This document shows, piece by piece, positions 48,912-59,429 of a DNA stretch of 64,000 nucleotides. Source of the DNA: Luteimonas sp. MC1825 (GTDB lineage Bacteria; Pseudomonadota; Gammaproteobacteria; Xanthomonadales; Xanthomonadaceae); contig NZ_CP061714.1 of the NCBI RefSeq assembly GCF_014764385.1, positions 1,860,001-1,924,000 of the forward strand, in the 5' to 3' direction. Within the stretch, counting starts at the first letter, position 1; each line of letters begins with the position of its first letter. The position numbers were made by a program, and so were the translations under genes. A model generated the notes under the pieces. It worked only from the letters and a program-made list of their open reading frames with translations, did not search any database and was not told the DNA's origin.

Positions 48912-49967
48912 ATGTACGGGTTGGCACGGCCTTTCCTCTTCGCACTCGAGCCGGAACGTGCACACCGGCTCGGCCTGGCGTCCATGGAGGCGCTGCACCG
49001 CATGCGGCTGCAGCGCGTGCTCGGCGCCCGGCCGCGTCAGTTTCCGACGCGCGCCTTCGGCCTGGATTTCCCCAACCCCGTGGGTCTTGCCGCGGGGCTG
49101 GACAAGAACGGCGAGCACATCGATGCGCTGCTCGCGCTGGGCTTCGGCTTCGTCGAGATCGGTACGGTCACGCCGCGCCCGCAGCCCGGCAACCAGGCAC
49201 CGCGCATGTTCCGGCTGCCGCAGTACCGTGCGCTGATCAACCGGCTGGGCTTCAACAACCACGGCGTGGATGCGCTGGTGCGCAACGTGGAGCGCGCCAC
49301 TCGGCGCGGTGGCCTGCTCGGCATCAACATCGGCAAGAACAAGGACACCCCGAACGAATCCGCGGCAGTCGACTACCTGCATTGCCTGGAGCGCGTCTAC
49401 CCGCTCGCCGACTACGTGACGGTCAACATTTCATCGCCCAATACCGCGGGCCTGCGCGAACTGCAGGAAGAACAGTCGCTGCGGCGGCTGGTCGGCGAGC
49501 TGCGCGAGGCGCAGGAGCGGCTGGCCGCGCGCCATGGCCGCCGCGTGCCGCTGCTGGTGAAGGTGGCACCCGACCTCAGCGACGAGGACATCGACGCCGC
49601 CGCGCGCGTGCTTGGTGACCTCTCGGTCGACGGCGTGATCGCGACCAACACGACCGTGTCGCGCATCGCCGTGCAGGGCCATCGGCATGCGGCGCAGGCG
49701 GGCGGTCTGTCCGGCGAGCCGCTGATGAACAAGTCGACTGCGGTGCTGCGCATGTTGCGCACGCGGTTGCCCGACGGCATCCCGCTGATCGGCGTTGGCG
49801 GAGTGATGTCCGGCGCCGATGCGGCCAAGAAGACCGCGGCCGGGGCGACCCTGGTGCAGCTCTACACCGGGCTGGTGTATCGCGGACCGCGCCTGATCGG
49901 CGAGTGCGTGGAGGCCATCCGCCGCCGCAAGGAAGCCCCCAGCCGCGGAAACCTGCCCAACCTGTGA
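48912..49967 (+). CDS. pyrD: Dihydroorotate dehydrogenase (quinone), class 2
   Basis: Membrane-associated flavoenzyme oxidising dihydroorotate with quinone. At 351 residues it is the class 2 type with the N-terminal helical extension ([20 protein letters not shown]). The FMN and substrate blocks are [35 protein letters not shown], and [14 protein letters not shown] with the catalytic Ser. [20 protein letters not shown] is the phosphate site. The stop overlaps the murB GTG start. Confidence 0.97.
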   Translation: MYGLARPFLFALEPERAHRLGLASMEALHRMRLQRVLGARPRQFPTRAFGLDFPNPVGLAAGLDKNGEHIDALLALGFGFVEIGTVTPRPQPGNQAPRMFRLPQYRALINRLGFNNHGVDALVRNVERATRRGGLLGINIGKNKDTPNESAAVDYLHCLERVYPLADYVTVNISSPNTAGLRELQEEQSLRRLVGELREAQERLAARHGRRVPLLVKVAPDLSDEDIDAAARVLGDLSVDGVIATNTTVSRIAVQGHRHAAQAGGLSGEPLMNKSTAVLRMLRTRLPDGIPLIGVGGVMSGADAAKKTAAGATLVQLYTGLVYRGPRLIGECVEAIRRRKEAPSRGNLPNL

Positions 49968-51031
49968 GCGCCACGCCGATCGACGCCCCGCACGCCGTGC
50001 GCTGGACACGCGACGCCGACCTGGCCGATCGCACCACGTTCCGCGTGCCCGCGCGCGCCGCGTGGCTGGTCGAGGTGGACGACGCCGCCGCCCTGCCCCT
50101 TGTACTCGCCGACCCGCGGATCGCCGACGGCGAACTGCTGGTGCTCGGTGGTGGCAGCAACCTGCTGTTCGCGGCGAACCTCGATGGCGTTGCCCTGGCC
50201 ATGTGCGACAGCGCGATCGCCGTGATCGACGGGGACGGGGACGGGGACACGGTCATCGTGCGCGCCGGCGCCGGTCGCGGCTGGCACGAGTTCGTGCGCG
50301 ACACGCTCGCCCTCGGGCTGTCGGGGTTGGAGAACCTGTCGCTGATCCCGGGCACGGTGGGCGCCGCGCCGATCCAGAACATCGGCGCCTACGGCGTCGA
50401 GATCGATCGCCGCGTGCACGCAGTGGAGGCCTGGGACCGCGACGCGGGCCGCCTGGTGCGGCTCGATCCCGCCGACTGCGGTTTCGCCTACCGCGACAGC
50501 CGCTTCAAGCGCGAACGCGCGCGCTGGATCGTCACCGCGGTGGAATTCGCGCTGTCGCGCACACCGCGGCTGGAACTCGGCTATGCCGGCATCGGCGAAG
50601 AGCTCGCAGCCATGGGCATCGCGTTGCCCACCCCGGCCGACGTGTCGCAGGCGGTGTGCCGCATCCGCCGGCGCAAGCTCCCGGATCCCGCCGTGCTCGG
50701 CAATGCCGGCAGCTTTTTCAAGAACCCGATCGTGCCGGCGACGCAGGCCGACGCGCTCCTCGCCGCGCACCGGGCGCTGCCGTGTTTCGCGGCCGGCGCC
50801 ACCGACATGCGCAAGCTGTCGGCCGCATGGCTGATCGACGCCGCCGGCTGGAAAGGCCATCGCGACGGCGACGCCGGCGTGGCACCCGGCCACGCCCTGG
50901 TGCTGGTCAACCATGGCGCTGCCAGCGGTGGCCAGCTGCTCGCGCTGGCGCAGCGGATCGCCGCCTCGGTGCAGGCGCGCTTCGGCGTGGCGCTCGAGCC
51001 GGAGCCGCGCATCGTCGGCGCCGCGTGGTGA
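49964..51031 (+). CDS. murB: UDP-N-acetylenolpyruvoylglucosamine reductase MurB
   Basis: FAD enzyme reducing UDP-GlcNAc-enolpyruvate to UDP-MurNAc for peptidoglycan. The 355-residue type I protein has the FAD loop [33 protein letters not shown], the catalytic Ser in [13 protein letters not shown], and the C-terminal Glu in [10 protein letters not shown] small Asp-Gly repeat (GDGDGD) encoded by a 6-bp tandem repeat lies near residue 90. The start is GTG, overlapping the pyrD TGA. Confidence 0.96.
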   Translation: MSATPIDAPHAVRWTRDADLADRTTFRVPARAAWLVEVDDAAALPLVLADPRIADGELLVLGGGSNLLFAANLDGVALAMCDSAIAVIDGDGDGDTVIVRAGAGRGWHEFVRDTLALGLSGLENLSLIPGTVGAAPIQNIGAYGVEIDRRVHAVEAWDRDAGRLVRLDPADCGFAYRDSRFKRERARWIVTAVEFALSRTPRLELGYAGIGEELAAMGIALPTPADVSQAVCRIRRRKLPDPAVLGNAGSFFKNPIVPATQADALLAAHRALPCFAAGATDMRKLSAAWLIDAAGWKGHRDGDAGVAPGHALVLVNHGAASGGQLLALAQRIAASVQARFGVALEPEPRIVGAAW

Positions 51032-51942
51032 GCAACGCGCCCGCCAACCCGCAGTCACGCGCCGCCCTGCTGATGCTCGGCAGCACCACGTTCTTCGCCG
51101 CCATGGCGGTCATGATCCGCATCGCCTCGGCGGACCTCTCGACCGCCCAGATCGCGTTCTTCCGCAACCTGTTCGGCCTGCTGTTCCTGCTGCCGTTCCT
51201 GTTCCGCGGCGGCTGGCGCCTGCCGCGCACCGCGCAGCTGCCCCGCTACCTGGTGCGCTGCGCGATCGGCGTGGCGTCGATGCTGTGCGGCTTCTGGGCA
51301 CTGGGCAACCTGCCGATGGCGCAGGCGGTGGCGCTGTCGTATGCCACGCCGCTGCTCGCCACCGTGGCCGCGGTGTTCATCCTCGGCGAAACCGTGCGCA
51401 TGCGGCGCTGGTCGGCGGTGGTGATCGGCATGGTCGGCGTGCTGGTGATCGTGCGCCCGGGCAGCGAGGCCTTCAGCGCCGGCAGCCTGGTGGCGCTGGG
51501 CGGCGCCCTGCTTTCGGCGCTGGTGGCGATCCAGATCAAGCAGCTGTCGCGGGTGGACGCCGCCGACACCATCGTCTTCTACACCTACGTGTTCTGGGTG
51601 CCGATGTCGCTGCTGCCGGCGCTGTTCGCATGGCAGTGGCCGCAGGGCATCACCTGGCTGTGGCTGCTGCTGCTCGGTGCATTCGGCACCGGTGGCCAGC
51701 TGCTGTGGACCAGGGCACTGAAGATCGGCGAGGTGTCGGCGCTGCAGCCGATCAGCTTCATGCAATTGCCGCTGGTGGCGCTGGCGGCCTGGCTGCTGTT
51801 CGGCGAGGCGCCCACGCAGTGGACCCTGATGGGCGCCGGCATCATCCTGGGCGCCAACATCTACATCGCGCACCGCGAGGTGCAGCTGGCGCGACGCGCC
51901 GCGACCAGCGGCCCGGCCGGGGCGGCCAAGCCAGGCGAGTGA
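51028..51942 (+). CDS. EamA/DMT-family transporter
   Basis: A 304-residue protein with ten predicted membrane helices in two EamA repeats. Repeat 1 starts ALLMLGSTTFFAAMAVMIRI and contains FFRNLFGLLFLLPFLF; repeat 2 starts ALGGALLSALVAIQIKQLSR and ends with AWLLFGEAPTQWTLMGAGII. Members export metabolites or act as permeases; substrate unknown. Start is the GTG overlapping the murB stop, completing a run of overlapping genes after the ALDH7 gene. Confidence 0.88.
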   Translation: MSNAPANPQSRAALLMLGSTTFFAAMAVMIRIASADLSTAQIAFFRNLFGLLFLLPFLFRGGWRLPRTAQLPRYLVRCAIGVASMLCGFWALGNLPMAQAVALSYATPLLATVAAVFILGETVRMRRWSAVVIGMVGVLVIVRPGSEAFSAGSLVALGGALLSALVAIQIKQLSRVDAADTIVFYTYVFWVPMSLLPALFAWQWPQGITWLWLLLLGAFGTGGQLLWTRALKIGEVSALQPISFMQLPLVALAAWLLFGEAPTQWTLMGAGIILGANIYIAHREVQLARRAATSGPAGAAKPGE

Positions 51943-51963
51943 CGGTGCGGACTGGCGCAACAG

Positions 51964-51991
51964 CAAAGGGCCCGGTTTCCCGGGCCCCTTG
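51964..51991. terminator. Hairpin between convergent genes, probable bidirectional terminator
   Basis: GGGCCCGG (51968-51975) and CCGGGCCC (51980-51987) form an eight-base stem with outer A-U pairs. It lies between the EamA gene end and the subtilase end. The U-tract is poor on both strands. Confidence 0.5.
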
Positions 51992-52017
51992 CCATCAAGA
52001 CGCTGCGTGGAGCGGGG

Positions 52018-55000
52018 TCACTGCGTGACGGTAAGCGCCACGCGTGTCGCCTTCTTCGCCACCGCCGGGTCGTTGCTTGCGACGCAGGCGAAGCCCGAGT
52101 AGCTGCCCGCCGCCAGGCCGTTGCCCAGCAGCGTGGCGACCAGCGACTGCGAGCCGCCCGCGGCCAGCGAACCCGAGGCCGGGGTGACCGCGCCCAGCCA
52201 ACTGGCGCCACACGCCACCTCGCCGTCGACCTGCAGGTCGAGCGAGGGGAACGCCACGTTGGCGGTCCACGCACCGCTGCCATCGCCGGCCACGTTGAGG
52301 CTGGCAAAGCCACCTTGCCCGGCGCTGCTGCCGTACCAGGCCCAGCGGTTGGCGAACGTGCCGGCGGTGTTGATCACCACCCAGTAGCGTCCGGGGGCCA
52401 GCGTGACGGACTGGCCGGCCGCCACCAGGTCCAGGCCGATGCGTCCACCCTCGACCAGCACGCCCGTGGCAAGCGCTGATCTGGAGTGCGTCCACACCGC
52501 GGCGCCCGGGTTGGTCTGCGGGTTGCCCGCCGGCATGCCGCCGGCGTCCGGGTAGATGCTCCAGCGCAGGTTCGGCGACGCCGTGGGGAGCGCCACGCCG
52601 CTGACGACGAATCCCTCGGCGGTGATCCTGGTGATGCGCGTGCTCGCGTCGACCGTGAAGTCATCACTGGAGAACTGGGCCAGCAAGCCACCCGCCGATG
52701 CCGGGTCGCTGTACTGGCTGGCGCGGAAGCCGCTGGTGGCCGTGCCGCGCCAGGTCTCGACCAGCCTGCTGATCGCATTGCCGGTGTTGTCGGCCGACCA
52801 GGCCAGCGCCGAGCCGCCGGCGTTGGTCATCGGCACCGTCACCGAGCCCTGGCCGCCCGCCGCAACACTGGCCTGCACCACGCCCGGCAGCACCAGTACC
52901 GGCGGCTGCACCGCCACGCCGATCGGCAGGTTCAGCACCGGATCCGCCTTGCCACCCTTCACGCCACTGGGCGCCAGGCGCAGGTTGCCGAAGCTCCAGC
53001 TGCCGTTGTTCGGCAGGTTGCCGCTGTCGATGGTCACCACGAACGTCACGCTGCCATTGGCCGGCACGCGCGCGAGGCTTGGCTGCACGCGCCCACGCAG
53101 GCCAGCCAGGCTTGCCGCCCAGATCTGGGTACGGCCGTCGACGTTGCGGAAGGTGCGGGTGAACGTGCATCCCCCGGCGCAGTTGCGGTCGGCCAGGCTT
53201 GGCAGGTTGAGCGTGGCGGGATCGCCACCCGTGGCCGGGTTGGCCGCGGCGTAGTTCAACGCGGTCTCATCGAGCACCAGGCCGGCGCGCACCGCCTGGT
53301 CCACGCGGATCCGGCCCGAACCCCGCGCGAACGGGTTGGCGGGCGTGACCTCGTTTTCGAGGAAGACCGTCGTGGTGGCGGTCATCGCCAGGGCCGACTT
53401 CACCTCGGAGACACTCCAGCCGGGACGCGCCTGGCGGACCAGGGCCGCGGCACCCGCCTGGTGCGGAGACGCCATCGACGTGCCGTTCATCAGGCCCACG
53501 GCGTTCTCCGAACCGCTGATCGTGGTCCCCGACACGGCGGCCAGGATGCCGTAGCCGGGTGCAGTGACGTCGGGCTTGATCAGGCTGAAGGTGCCTGCCG
53601 GGCCGCGCGAGCTGAAAGCGGCCAGCGCATCGGCGGTGTTGGGCAGCGGCGCCGCCGGAAAGCCGATGGTGGCGGTGGCCGCCGGGTTGGCCGCGTTGAA
53701 GTCACGCAGCGCGTTGCCCACCGCCTGCGGCACGCCGAACGCCGGCACGGTGGTGTCGGGCACCGAAGGCACCAGCACTTCCGGCAGGTTGTTGGCGATC
53801 ACCACCGCCACCGCCCCCGCGGCGGACGCGGCATTGGTCTTGATGGTGAAGCTGCAGCCGCCACGGCGGACCACGGCGATCGCACCGTTGAAGGTGCCGG
53901 CCGGGTAACCCGCGCAGCCGTCGTCGACCGCATCGACGGTGGGGCTCACGCGCAGCGGCGTGCTGGCCGGGTACGCCACGGTGTGGCCCACGCCGTTGGC
54001 GCCGGTGGAGAGCTCGATGGCCGTCAGCGGCTCGGGCACGGTGCCCGGCCCGGTGACCTGCATCAGGAACGAGAAGCCCTCGCGCCCGTGGCGCGCCGCC
54101 GCGGTCGAGGACACCCATGGCTCCACGTGGCCAAGCGTGCCGGCTGCCGGACCGCTGTTGCCGGCCGAGGCCGCCACGAACACGCCCGCTTCCACCACGT
54201 TGAGGAAGGCCAGCGAGACCGCCTCGCCCCAGGGCTGCGCACCACCGCCGATGGAGTAGTTGATGACGTCGGCGACGCCGTCGATCACGATCTGGTCGAT
54301 CGCCGCCACCGCCGACACGTTCGGGCACAGGCCCTGTCCGGTGGAGATGTTGGTGTAGCAGATGTCGAAGGCCACGATGCCGGCACGCGGCGCGACACCC
54401 GAGATCGACGCCTGCGCGCCGCTGATCGCGACCACGCGGCGATTGCCGGCGACCGTCGACGCGACGTGGCTGCCGTGCGAGTTGGTGTCGCCGAAGCCAG
54501 GCTCCTCGCGGAAACCCGGATTGCTGCAGGCATTGCCCGGCGCCGCGCACACGAAGTCGTAGCCGCCGATCAGCTTGTCGTTGCAGCGGCCCGCGTCGAC
54601 GCCGCCGGGTGCGCAGGTGCCGAGGTAGTTGCCGCTGCCGAGCGGGTTGACGTGCACATGGCCGTCCGCCGGGTCGACCGCCGCGAAGGACGGGCTGCCG
54701 AAGTTGATGCCCGAATCCAGGATCGCGGCCACCATGCCTTCGCCCTGGAACGCGCCGCCGGCGGCGCTGCCGGACCACACGGCCGGTGCGCCGATATGGC
54801 CCGGACCGGTGTCGGTGTCGAGCGCGTACTCGCGATAGCCCTCGACCAGCCTGACGTCCGGCATGCGGCCCACCTTCGCCGCCTCCGAAGCCGTCAGCGT
54901 GACCACGATGCCGTTCACCGCGTGCTGCATGCGATGCCCGACCTGCAGGCTGCGGCCGAGCGCGCGGCTGATGTCGGACTCGCGCGCGGCCTGGCGGCTG

Positions 55001-55320
55001 CGCAGGTAGTCTACGTAGGCACCGGCCTGGCGGCTGGCGGCGTCGAGGCGTCCGCCCGCGCTGCGCGCCGGGGCCGCGATTCCGCGCACACCGCCGCGGT
55101 AGCTGGCCAGGGCGGGCTCGTTGAACAGCACGATGTGCGGTTCCGCGGCTTCCTTTGGCGCGCGCGCCGCGGTGCCCGCGACGGGCCCGGCCCCGAGGGA
55201 CGTGGCCTGCGTGGTCGCGGGTGTCGCAAGCCTGGATTTCACTCCGATGGTGGCGGCGGCGGCGGCCGACACCACGATGGCGACGGCGACTGCCGCCACC
55301 ACTGCTGGCTTCGTGGTCAT
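52018..55320 (-). CDS. Large secreted subtilisin-like serine protease (S8)
   Basis: An 1100-residue exoprotease. Signal peptide at the N-terminus (VVAAVAVAIVVSAAAAATIG). A propeptide inhibitor region follows, to ~residue 165 (QHAVNGIVVTLTASEAAKVG). The catalytic domain has Asp in MVAAILDSGINFGSPSF, His in DTNSHGSHVASTVAGN, Asn in VAASAGNSGPAAG and Ser in GLMNGTSMASPHQAGAAALV. A protease-associated insertion (VVRRGGCSFTIKTNAASAAG) lies between them. The C-terminal ~400 residues are beta-rich accessory modules. It fits the large extracellular proteases typical of lytic Lysobacter relatives. The ATG at 55318-55320 follows GGGGAG. Confidence 0.93.
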   Translation of the reverse strand: MTTKPAVVAAVAVAIVVSAAAAATIGVKSRLATPATTQATSLGAGPVAGTAARAPKEAAEPHIVLFNEPALASYRGGVRGIAAPARSAGGRLDAASRQAGAYVDYLRSRQAARESDISRALGRSLQVGHRMQHAVNGIVVTLTASEAAKVGRMPDVRLVEGYREYALDTDTGPGHIGAPAVWSGSAAGGAFQGEGMVAAILDSGINFGSPSFAAVDPADGHVHVNPLGSGNYLGTCAPGGVDAGRCNDKLIGGYDFVCAAPGNACSNPGFREEPGFGDTNSHGSHVASTVAGNRRVVAISGAQASISGVAPRAGIVAFDICYTNISTGQGLCPNVSAVAAIDQIVIDGVADVINYSIGGGAQPWGEAVSLAFLNVVEAGVFVAASAGNSGPAAGTLGHVEPWVSSTAAARHGREGFSFLMQVTGPGTVPEPLTAIELSTGANGVGHTVAYPASTPLRVSPTVDAVDDGCAGYPAGTFNGAIAVVRRGGCSFTIKTNAASAAGAVAVVIANNLPEVLVPSVPDTTVPAFGVPQAVGNALRDFNAANPAATATIGFPAAPLPNTADALAAFSSRGPAGTFSLIKPDVTAPGYGILAAVSGTTISGSENAVGLMNGTSMASPHQAGAAALVRQARPGWSVSEVKSALAMTATTTVFLENEVTPANPFARGSGRIRVDQAVRAGLVLDETALNYAAANPATGGDPATLNLPSLADRNCAGGCTFTRTFRNVDGRTQIWAASLAGLRGRVQPSLARVPANGSVTFVVTIDSGNLPNNGSWSFGNLRLAPSGVKGGKADPVLNLPIGVAVQPPVLVLPGVVQASVAAGGQGSVTVPMTNAGGSALAWSADNTGNAISRLVETWRGTATSGFRASQYSDPASAGGLLAQFSSDDFTVDASTRITRITAEGFVVSGVALPTASPNLRWSIYPDAGGMPAGNPQTNPGAAVWTHSRSALATGVLVEGGRIGLDLVAAGQSVTLAPGRYWVVINTAGTFANRWAWYGSSAGQGGFASLNVAGDGSGAWTANVAFPSLDLQVDGEVACGASWLGAVTPASGSLAAGGSQSLVATLLGNGLAAGSYSGFACVASNDPAVAKKATRVALTVTQ

Positions 55321-55466
55321 GTCATCTCCCCTGGAACGTGGTCTGGATACGTGTGTGTTTCGACACTCGTCCACGCAGCCGGTGTTGATGCGACCCGGCC
55401 CATGTGGTGCCCCCCGGCAGCGGCTGGCCGTGCATGTCGCCACGGTCCACCGACGCCGAGCATCCT

Positions 55467-56195
55467 TCACTCCAGTGGCGGGGGCAAGCCCTTCCTGCCG
55501 ACGCGCCCGGCCCCGTACTTGACAAGCAGCCAGGTCGCGGCCGTCCAGGCGAGCGCGGCTGTCCAGCCCGCGAGGATGTCCGACGGGTAATGCACGCCCA
55601 GGTAGACGCGCGACAGCCCGACCAGCAGCACGAAGCCGAGCATCGCCACCAGCACCGGCCAGCGCCAGCGCGTGTGCCAGCACAGCAGCACCAGTACCAT
55701 CGCCAGCGTCATCGAACCCATGGCATGGCCGCTCGGGAAACTGAACGTGTGCTCGGGCGCGATCGCCTCCCACAACGTCGGGCGCTCGCGCGCGAAAGCC
55801 AGCTTGGCGGCCATGTTGAGCAGCGCGGAGCCCAGCAGCGCGACCCCTGCGAACAGCCCTTCGCGATGCCGCCGCGCCAGCGCCAGGCCGAGCACGAGCA
55901 GGATGTCCATCGGCACCACGCCCCACTCGTAGCCCAGCTTCGAAGCAAGCAGGAACAGCTGGTCCAGCCCTCCCGCCGCCGCCTCGCGCGCGAACAGCAG
56001 GATCGGCTCGTCAAAGGCGAAGGGCTCGCCCTCCAGCACTTCGTCGGCGAGTTCCGCGAAGCCCCACAACGGCAGCAGCAGGCCCACGAACACCAGCACC
56101 AGCCGCCAGCCATGGCGCTGCAGGAAGCCGGCACCGAAGCGGGCATCCGACAACAGGTTGGCGAGCGCCTCAGTCGGCGTGCGCGGGGCGGCCAT
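55467..56195 (-). CDS. PAP2-family membrane phosphatase
   Basis: A 242-residue phosphatase with about six membrane helices. The three PAP2 signatures are [23 protein letters not shown] and [17 protein letters not shown], all with intact catalytic residues. Family members dephosphorylate undecaprenyl pyrophosphate, phosphatidate or phosphatidylglycerophosphate. Its start overlaps the end of ispG by 26 bases, which places a possible prenyl pyrophosphate phosphatase in one unit with an isoprenoid enzyme. Substrate not determinable. Confidence 0.9.
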   Translation of the reverse strand: MAAPRTPTEALANLLSDARFGAGFLQRHGWRLVLVFVGLLLPLWGFAELADEVLEGEPFAFDEPILLFAREAAAGGLDQLFLLASKLGYEWGVVPMDILLVLGLALARRHREGLFAGVALLGSALLNMAAKLAFARERPTLWEAIAPEHTFSFPSGHAMGSMTLAMVLVLLCWHTRWRWPVLVAMLGFVLLVGLSRVYLGVHYPSDILAGWTAALAWTAATWLLVKYGAGRVGRKGLPPPLE

Positions 56196-57462
56196 AGCGA
56201 CGGTCGACGTAGCTGTCGATCAGGTCGACGAATTCGCCGGCGATGTTGCCGCCGCGCAAGGTCAGCGCCTTCTCGCCGTCGATGAACACCGGCGCCGAGG
56301 GCGCCTCGCCCGTGCCAGGCAGCGAGATGCCGATGTCGGCATGCCGCGACTCGCCCGGCCCGTTGACCACGCAGCCCATCACCGCCAGCGTCATGTGCTC
56401 GGCGCCCGGATGGCTGATCTTCCACTCCGGCATCTTCGCGCGCACGTGTTCCTGCACCACCTGGGCCAGTTCCTGGAAGAACTCCGACGTGGTGCGGCCG
56501 CAGCCCGGGCAGGCGGTGACCATCGGCGTGAACGCGCGCAGGCCCATGGTCTGCAGCAGTTCCTGCGCCACCACCACCTCCTGCGTGCGCGGCGCACCCG
56601 GCTCGGGCGTGAGCGAGATGCGGATGGTGTCGCCGATGCCTTCCTGCATCAGCACCGCGAGTGCGGCGCTGGACGCCACGATGCCCTTGCTGCCGATGCC
56701 GGCCTCGGTAAGCCCGAGGTGCAACGCGAAATCGCTGCGCACCGCCAGGTCGCGGTACACCGCGATCAGTTCCTGCACGCCGCTCACCTTGCAGCTCAGC
56801 ACGATCCTGTCGGGGCCCAGGCCCAGCTCAACCGCACGCGTCGCCGAATCCAGCGCCGATCGGATCAACGCCTCGCGCAGCACGCGTCCGGCGTCCCAGG
56901 GTTCGGCGCGCAGCGCGTTCTCGTCCATCAATGCGGCGGCCAGCGCCTGGTCCAGCGAACCCCAGTTGACCCCGATGCGCACCGGCTTGTCGTACTGCAT
57001 CGCGAACTCGATGAGTTGCGCGAACTGCGTATCGCGCTTGCGGCCGAAGCCGACGTTGCCCGGGTTGATGCGGTACTTCGCCAGCGCCTCCGCGCATGCC
57101 GGCTCCGCGGCCAGCAGCTGGTGACCGTTGTAGTGGAAGTCGCCGACGATCGGCACCTCGATGCCCATCATCGCCAGCTTCTCGACGATCCGCGGCACCG
57201 CCGCCGCCGACTCGGCATTGTTCACGGTGACCCGAACCAGCTCCGATCCCGCCCGCCACAACTCGGCCACCTGCTTCGTGGTGGACGCGACATCGGCGGT
57301 ATCGGTATTGGTCATCGACTGCACCACCACCGGCGCGTCGCCACCGACCAGCACGCTGCCCACCCGCACCTGCCGCGTGGCGCGCCGCGGCGCCGGGCCG
57401 AATGCCCACTCTTCAAGGCTGCCGGCGCTGCCGGCGTGGGGGATGCTGGGAATGGCGTTCAT
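56170..57462 (-). CDS. ispG: 4-hydroxy-3-methylbut-2-enyl diphosphate synthase IspG
   Basis: Iron-sulfur enzyme of the MEP isoprenoid pathway. The 430-residue product has [44 protein letters not shown], and the 4Fe-4S cysteines in [15 protein letters not shown] and [15 protein letters not shown]. The region ~290-350 is the insertion found in part of the proteobacterial family. The ATG at 57460-57462 is the first in frame; a short hydrophilic leader precedes the TIM barrel. Confidence 0.97.
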   Translation of the reverse strand: MNAIPSIPHAGSAGSLEEWAFGPAPRRATRQVRVGSVLVGGDAPVVVQSMTNTDTADVASTTKQVAELWRAGSELVRVTVNNAESAAAVPRIVEKLAMMGIEVPIVGDFHYNGHQLLAAEPACAEALAKYRINPGNVGFGRKRDTQFAQLIEFAMQYDKPVRIGVNWGSLDQALAAALMDENALRAEPWDAGRVLREALIRSALDSATRAVELGLGPDRIVLSCKVSGVQELIAVYRDLAVRSDFALHLGLTEAGIGSKGIVASSAALAVLMQEGIGDTIRISLTPEPGAPRTQEVVVAQELLQTMGLRAFTPMVTACPGCGRTTSEFFQELAQVVQEHVRAKMPEWKISHPGAEHMTLAVMGCVVNGPGESRHADIGISLPGTGEAPSAPVFIDGEKALTLRGGNIAGEFVDLIDSYVDRRYGRPAHAD

Positions 57463-57521
57463 TGCGGCATTTTAGTCCCTGCCGCCGTGATTGTTCCGGG
57501 GCCTTCACTTGGTTGGTCTTG

Positions 57522-57656
57522 GCGGAGGATGTACGGGTACTCCGCCGGCTGGTCTCCGCTGCATGGGTCATGGCAGGTCGGGAGATGGGCGGGTACTGCG
57601 CGGCGGTCCCGCAGCGCGGGCCCTTGAGGCCGGCTGCGTACCCGTACACCCTCCGC
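57522..57656. repeat. Imperfect inverted repeat built on GTACGGGTAC
   Basis: Arms at 57522-57548 and 57630-57656 pair in 23 of 27 positions, with core TGTACGGGTAC, and are separated by 81 bases. Confidence 0.65.
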
Positions 57657-57779
57657 TGCCACCGGCGCTGCGGCTTGGGGGAAAGCGTCGCGCTGGCCGC
57701 CTCATCCCGGCGGCTGCAGGACCGCGTGGCCGGGGCAGCGCGGCTCTTGCTCTCCCTGCGGCCGCCAGAAGCGCGCCAT

Positions 57780-57892
57780 GGCGGGTTGGTGGGTGCGTAG
57801 TGGGCCTAAAGACCCCCGCTGCGACCAAAGCCCCGAGGAAACACCCGCCAGTCCGAAAGGGGGTCAGCCCACGGAGTACCCACCAACCCGCC
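57780..57892. repeat. Inverted repeat with 15-bp perfect arms
   Basis: GGCGGGTTGGTGGGT at 57780-57794 is the exact reverse complement of 57878-57892, with 83 bases between. Homology weakens inward. The right arm runs into a short (CCAG)n tract. Confidence 0.7.
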
Positions 57893-57998
57893 AGCCAGCC
57901 AGCCAGTCAGCCAACGGTGCTGTTCTTCCCACAAACCGCGGAAGGCCAGCCCGCCCACAGTGCCCAGGCCCGCCGCCCGCGCACGGTATCCTGCCCAC

Positions 57999-59342
57999 AT
58001 GCCTGCCGCGTCCGAAAACATCCTTACCCCGAGCCAGCTCAACACCCTCGCCCGCAGCCTGCTCGAGGACGCCTTTCCGGTCGTGCTGGTCGAAGGCGAA
58101 CTCGCCAACGTCTCCCGCCCCGCCTCCGGACACCTGTATTTCACCCTCAAGGACGCCCGCGCCCAGGTGCGCTGCGCCCTGTTCCGCCCCAAGAGCCAAT
58201 GGCTGAAGTTCCAGCCCCGTGACGGCCTGAAGGTGATCGCCCGCGGCCGGCTCACGCTCTACGAAGCGCGTGGCGACTACCAGCTGATCCTCGACTCGCT
58301 CGAGGAGGCCGGCGAAGGCGCCCTGCGCCGCGCCTTCGAAGAACTGAAGGCACGCCTGCAGGCCGAAGGCCTGTTCGACGACGCCCGCAAGCGCCCGCTG
58401 CCCGCCTACCCCCGGCGCCTGGCCGTGATCACCTCCCCCTCGGGCGCCGCCGTGCGCGACGTCCTCAGCGTGCTTGCCCGGCGCTTTCCCCTGGTTGAAG
58501 TGGATGTCCTGCCGGTTCCCGTGCAGGGCGAGGCTGCCGCGGCTCAGATCCGCGCGATGCTCGAGCGCGCGGGGGCGAGCGGCCGCTATGACGTGCTCGT
58601 GCTGGCGCGCGGTGGCGGCTCGCTGGAGGACCTCTGGGCGTTCAACGACGAAGCCCTGGCACGCGCGATCGCCGCCTCGCCGGTCCCGGTGGTGTCCGCC
58701 GTCGGCCATGAGACCGACTTCAGCCTGGCCGACTTCGCCGCCGACCTGCGCGCACCGACGCCATCTGTGGCCGCCGAACTGCTGGTGCCCGACCGCGTCG
58801 ACGTCGGCACCCGCTTGCGCGGCCTGCACCAGCGACTGGGCGCCCTGCACCTGCAGCAGCTGCGCAACGCCATGCAGCGCACCGACCGCGCCGCGCTGCG
58901 CCTGCACGCCGTGCGCCCGCAGGCGCGCCTGCAGGCGCTGGGGCAACGCCAGCAGGACGCGCTGCGCCGGCTGCAGGCCGCGTGGCGCGTGCGCGACGCC
59001 GAATGGCGTTCCGGCCTGCGCCACGCCGATGCCGTGCTGCGCGCAACGCACCCCGCGCGGCGCCTTGCTGCGCTGCGCGAACGCCTTGCGAGCCTGGCAC
59101 CGCGGCCGCAGGCGGCGGTCGCCCGTCGGCTGCGCGACGACGCCCTGCGCCTGCACGGCCTCGCGCGCTCGCTGCAGGCGGTGAGCCCGCTGGCCACCGT
59201 TGCGCGCGGCTACGCGATCCTGCAGCACGCCGACGGCCGCGTGGTGCGCACCACGGGCGATGCCGCCGTCGGCGATGTGCTCGACGCACGCCTTGCCGAC
59301 GGTGCCCTGCGCTTGCGCGTGGAGTCGCGCAAGGACACGTAA
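57999..59342 (+). CDS. xseA: Exodeoxyribonuclease VII large subunit
   Basis: Large subunit of the single-strand exonuclease ExoVII. The 447-residue protein has the N-terminal OB fold ([37 protein letters not shown]), then the catalytic domain [40 protein letters not shown] and [21 protein letters not shown] long Gln/Arg/Leu coiled coil and the C-terminal [13 protein letters not shown] follow. The ATG at 57999 gives the family start; the frame is open a little upstream. The small subunit xseB is not adjacent. Confidence 0.96.
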   Translation: MPAASENILTPSQLNTLARSLLEDAFPVVLVEGELANVSRPASGHLYFTLKDARAQVRCALFRPKSQWLKFQPRDGLKVIARGRLTLYEARGDYQLILDSLEEAGEGALRRAFEELKARLQAEGLFDDARKRPLPAYPRRLAVITSPSGAAVRDVLSVLARRFPLVEVDVLPVPVQGEAAAAQIRAMLERAGASGRYDVLVLARGGGSLEDLWAFNDEALARAIAASPVPVVSAVGHETDFSLADFAADLRAPTPSVAAELLVPDRVDVGTRLRGLHQRLGALHLQQLRNAMQRTDRAALRLHAVRPQARLQALGQRQQDALRRLQAAWRVRDAEWRSGLRHADAVLRATHPARRLAALRERLASLAPRPQAAVARRLRDDALRLHGLARSLQAVSPLATVARGYAILQHADGRVVRTTGDAAVGDVLDARLADGALRLRVESRKDT

Positions 59343-59429
59343 GGGCCGCTCCGGCCTGACCCCGTGATCACCGCTGTTGCGCATAATCGCGTGCAGTGCG
59401 TGCGCACGGGCGATCAGAGGAGAACGACG

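Larger units (their letters stand above)
57463..57998. other. Repeat-rich gene-free interval between ispG and xseA
   Basis: About 536 bases without a convincing gene. It contains two inverted repeats (57522-57656 and 57780-57892) and a CCAG tetranucleotide run (57890-57907). Open frames across it have no family resemblance and no ribosome site. The promoters of ispG and xseA must lie at its two ends; no clear hexamer pair was seen. Confidence 0.6.

Noticed and set aside
50226..50250. Six-base GGGGAC repeat in murB as a phase-variation tract
   Set aside because: The unit is a multiple of three, so slippage would only change the number of Asp-Gly pairs and could not switch the gene off.
52486..55590. 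Plus-strand open frame of ~1000 codons opposite the subtilase
   Set aside because: Antisense shadow. The opposite strand carries a full catalytic triad and signal peptide.
57491..58222. Plus-strand open frame across the ispG-xseA gap
   Set aside because: Low-complexity translation, runs into xseA in another frame, no ribosome site and no recognisable domain.
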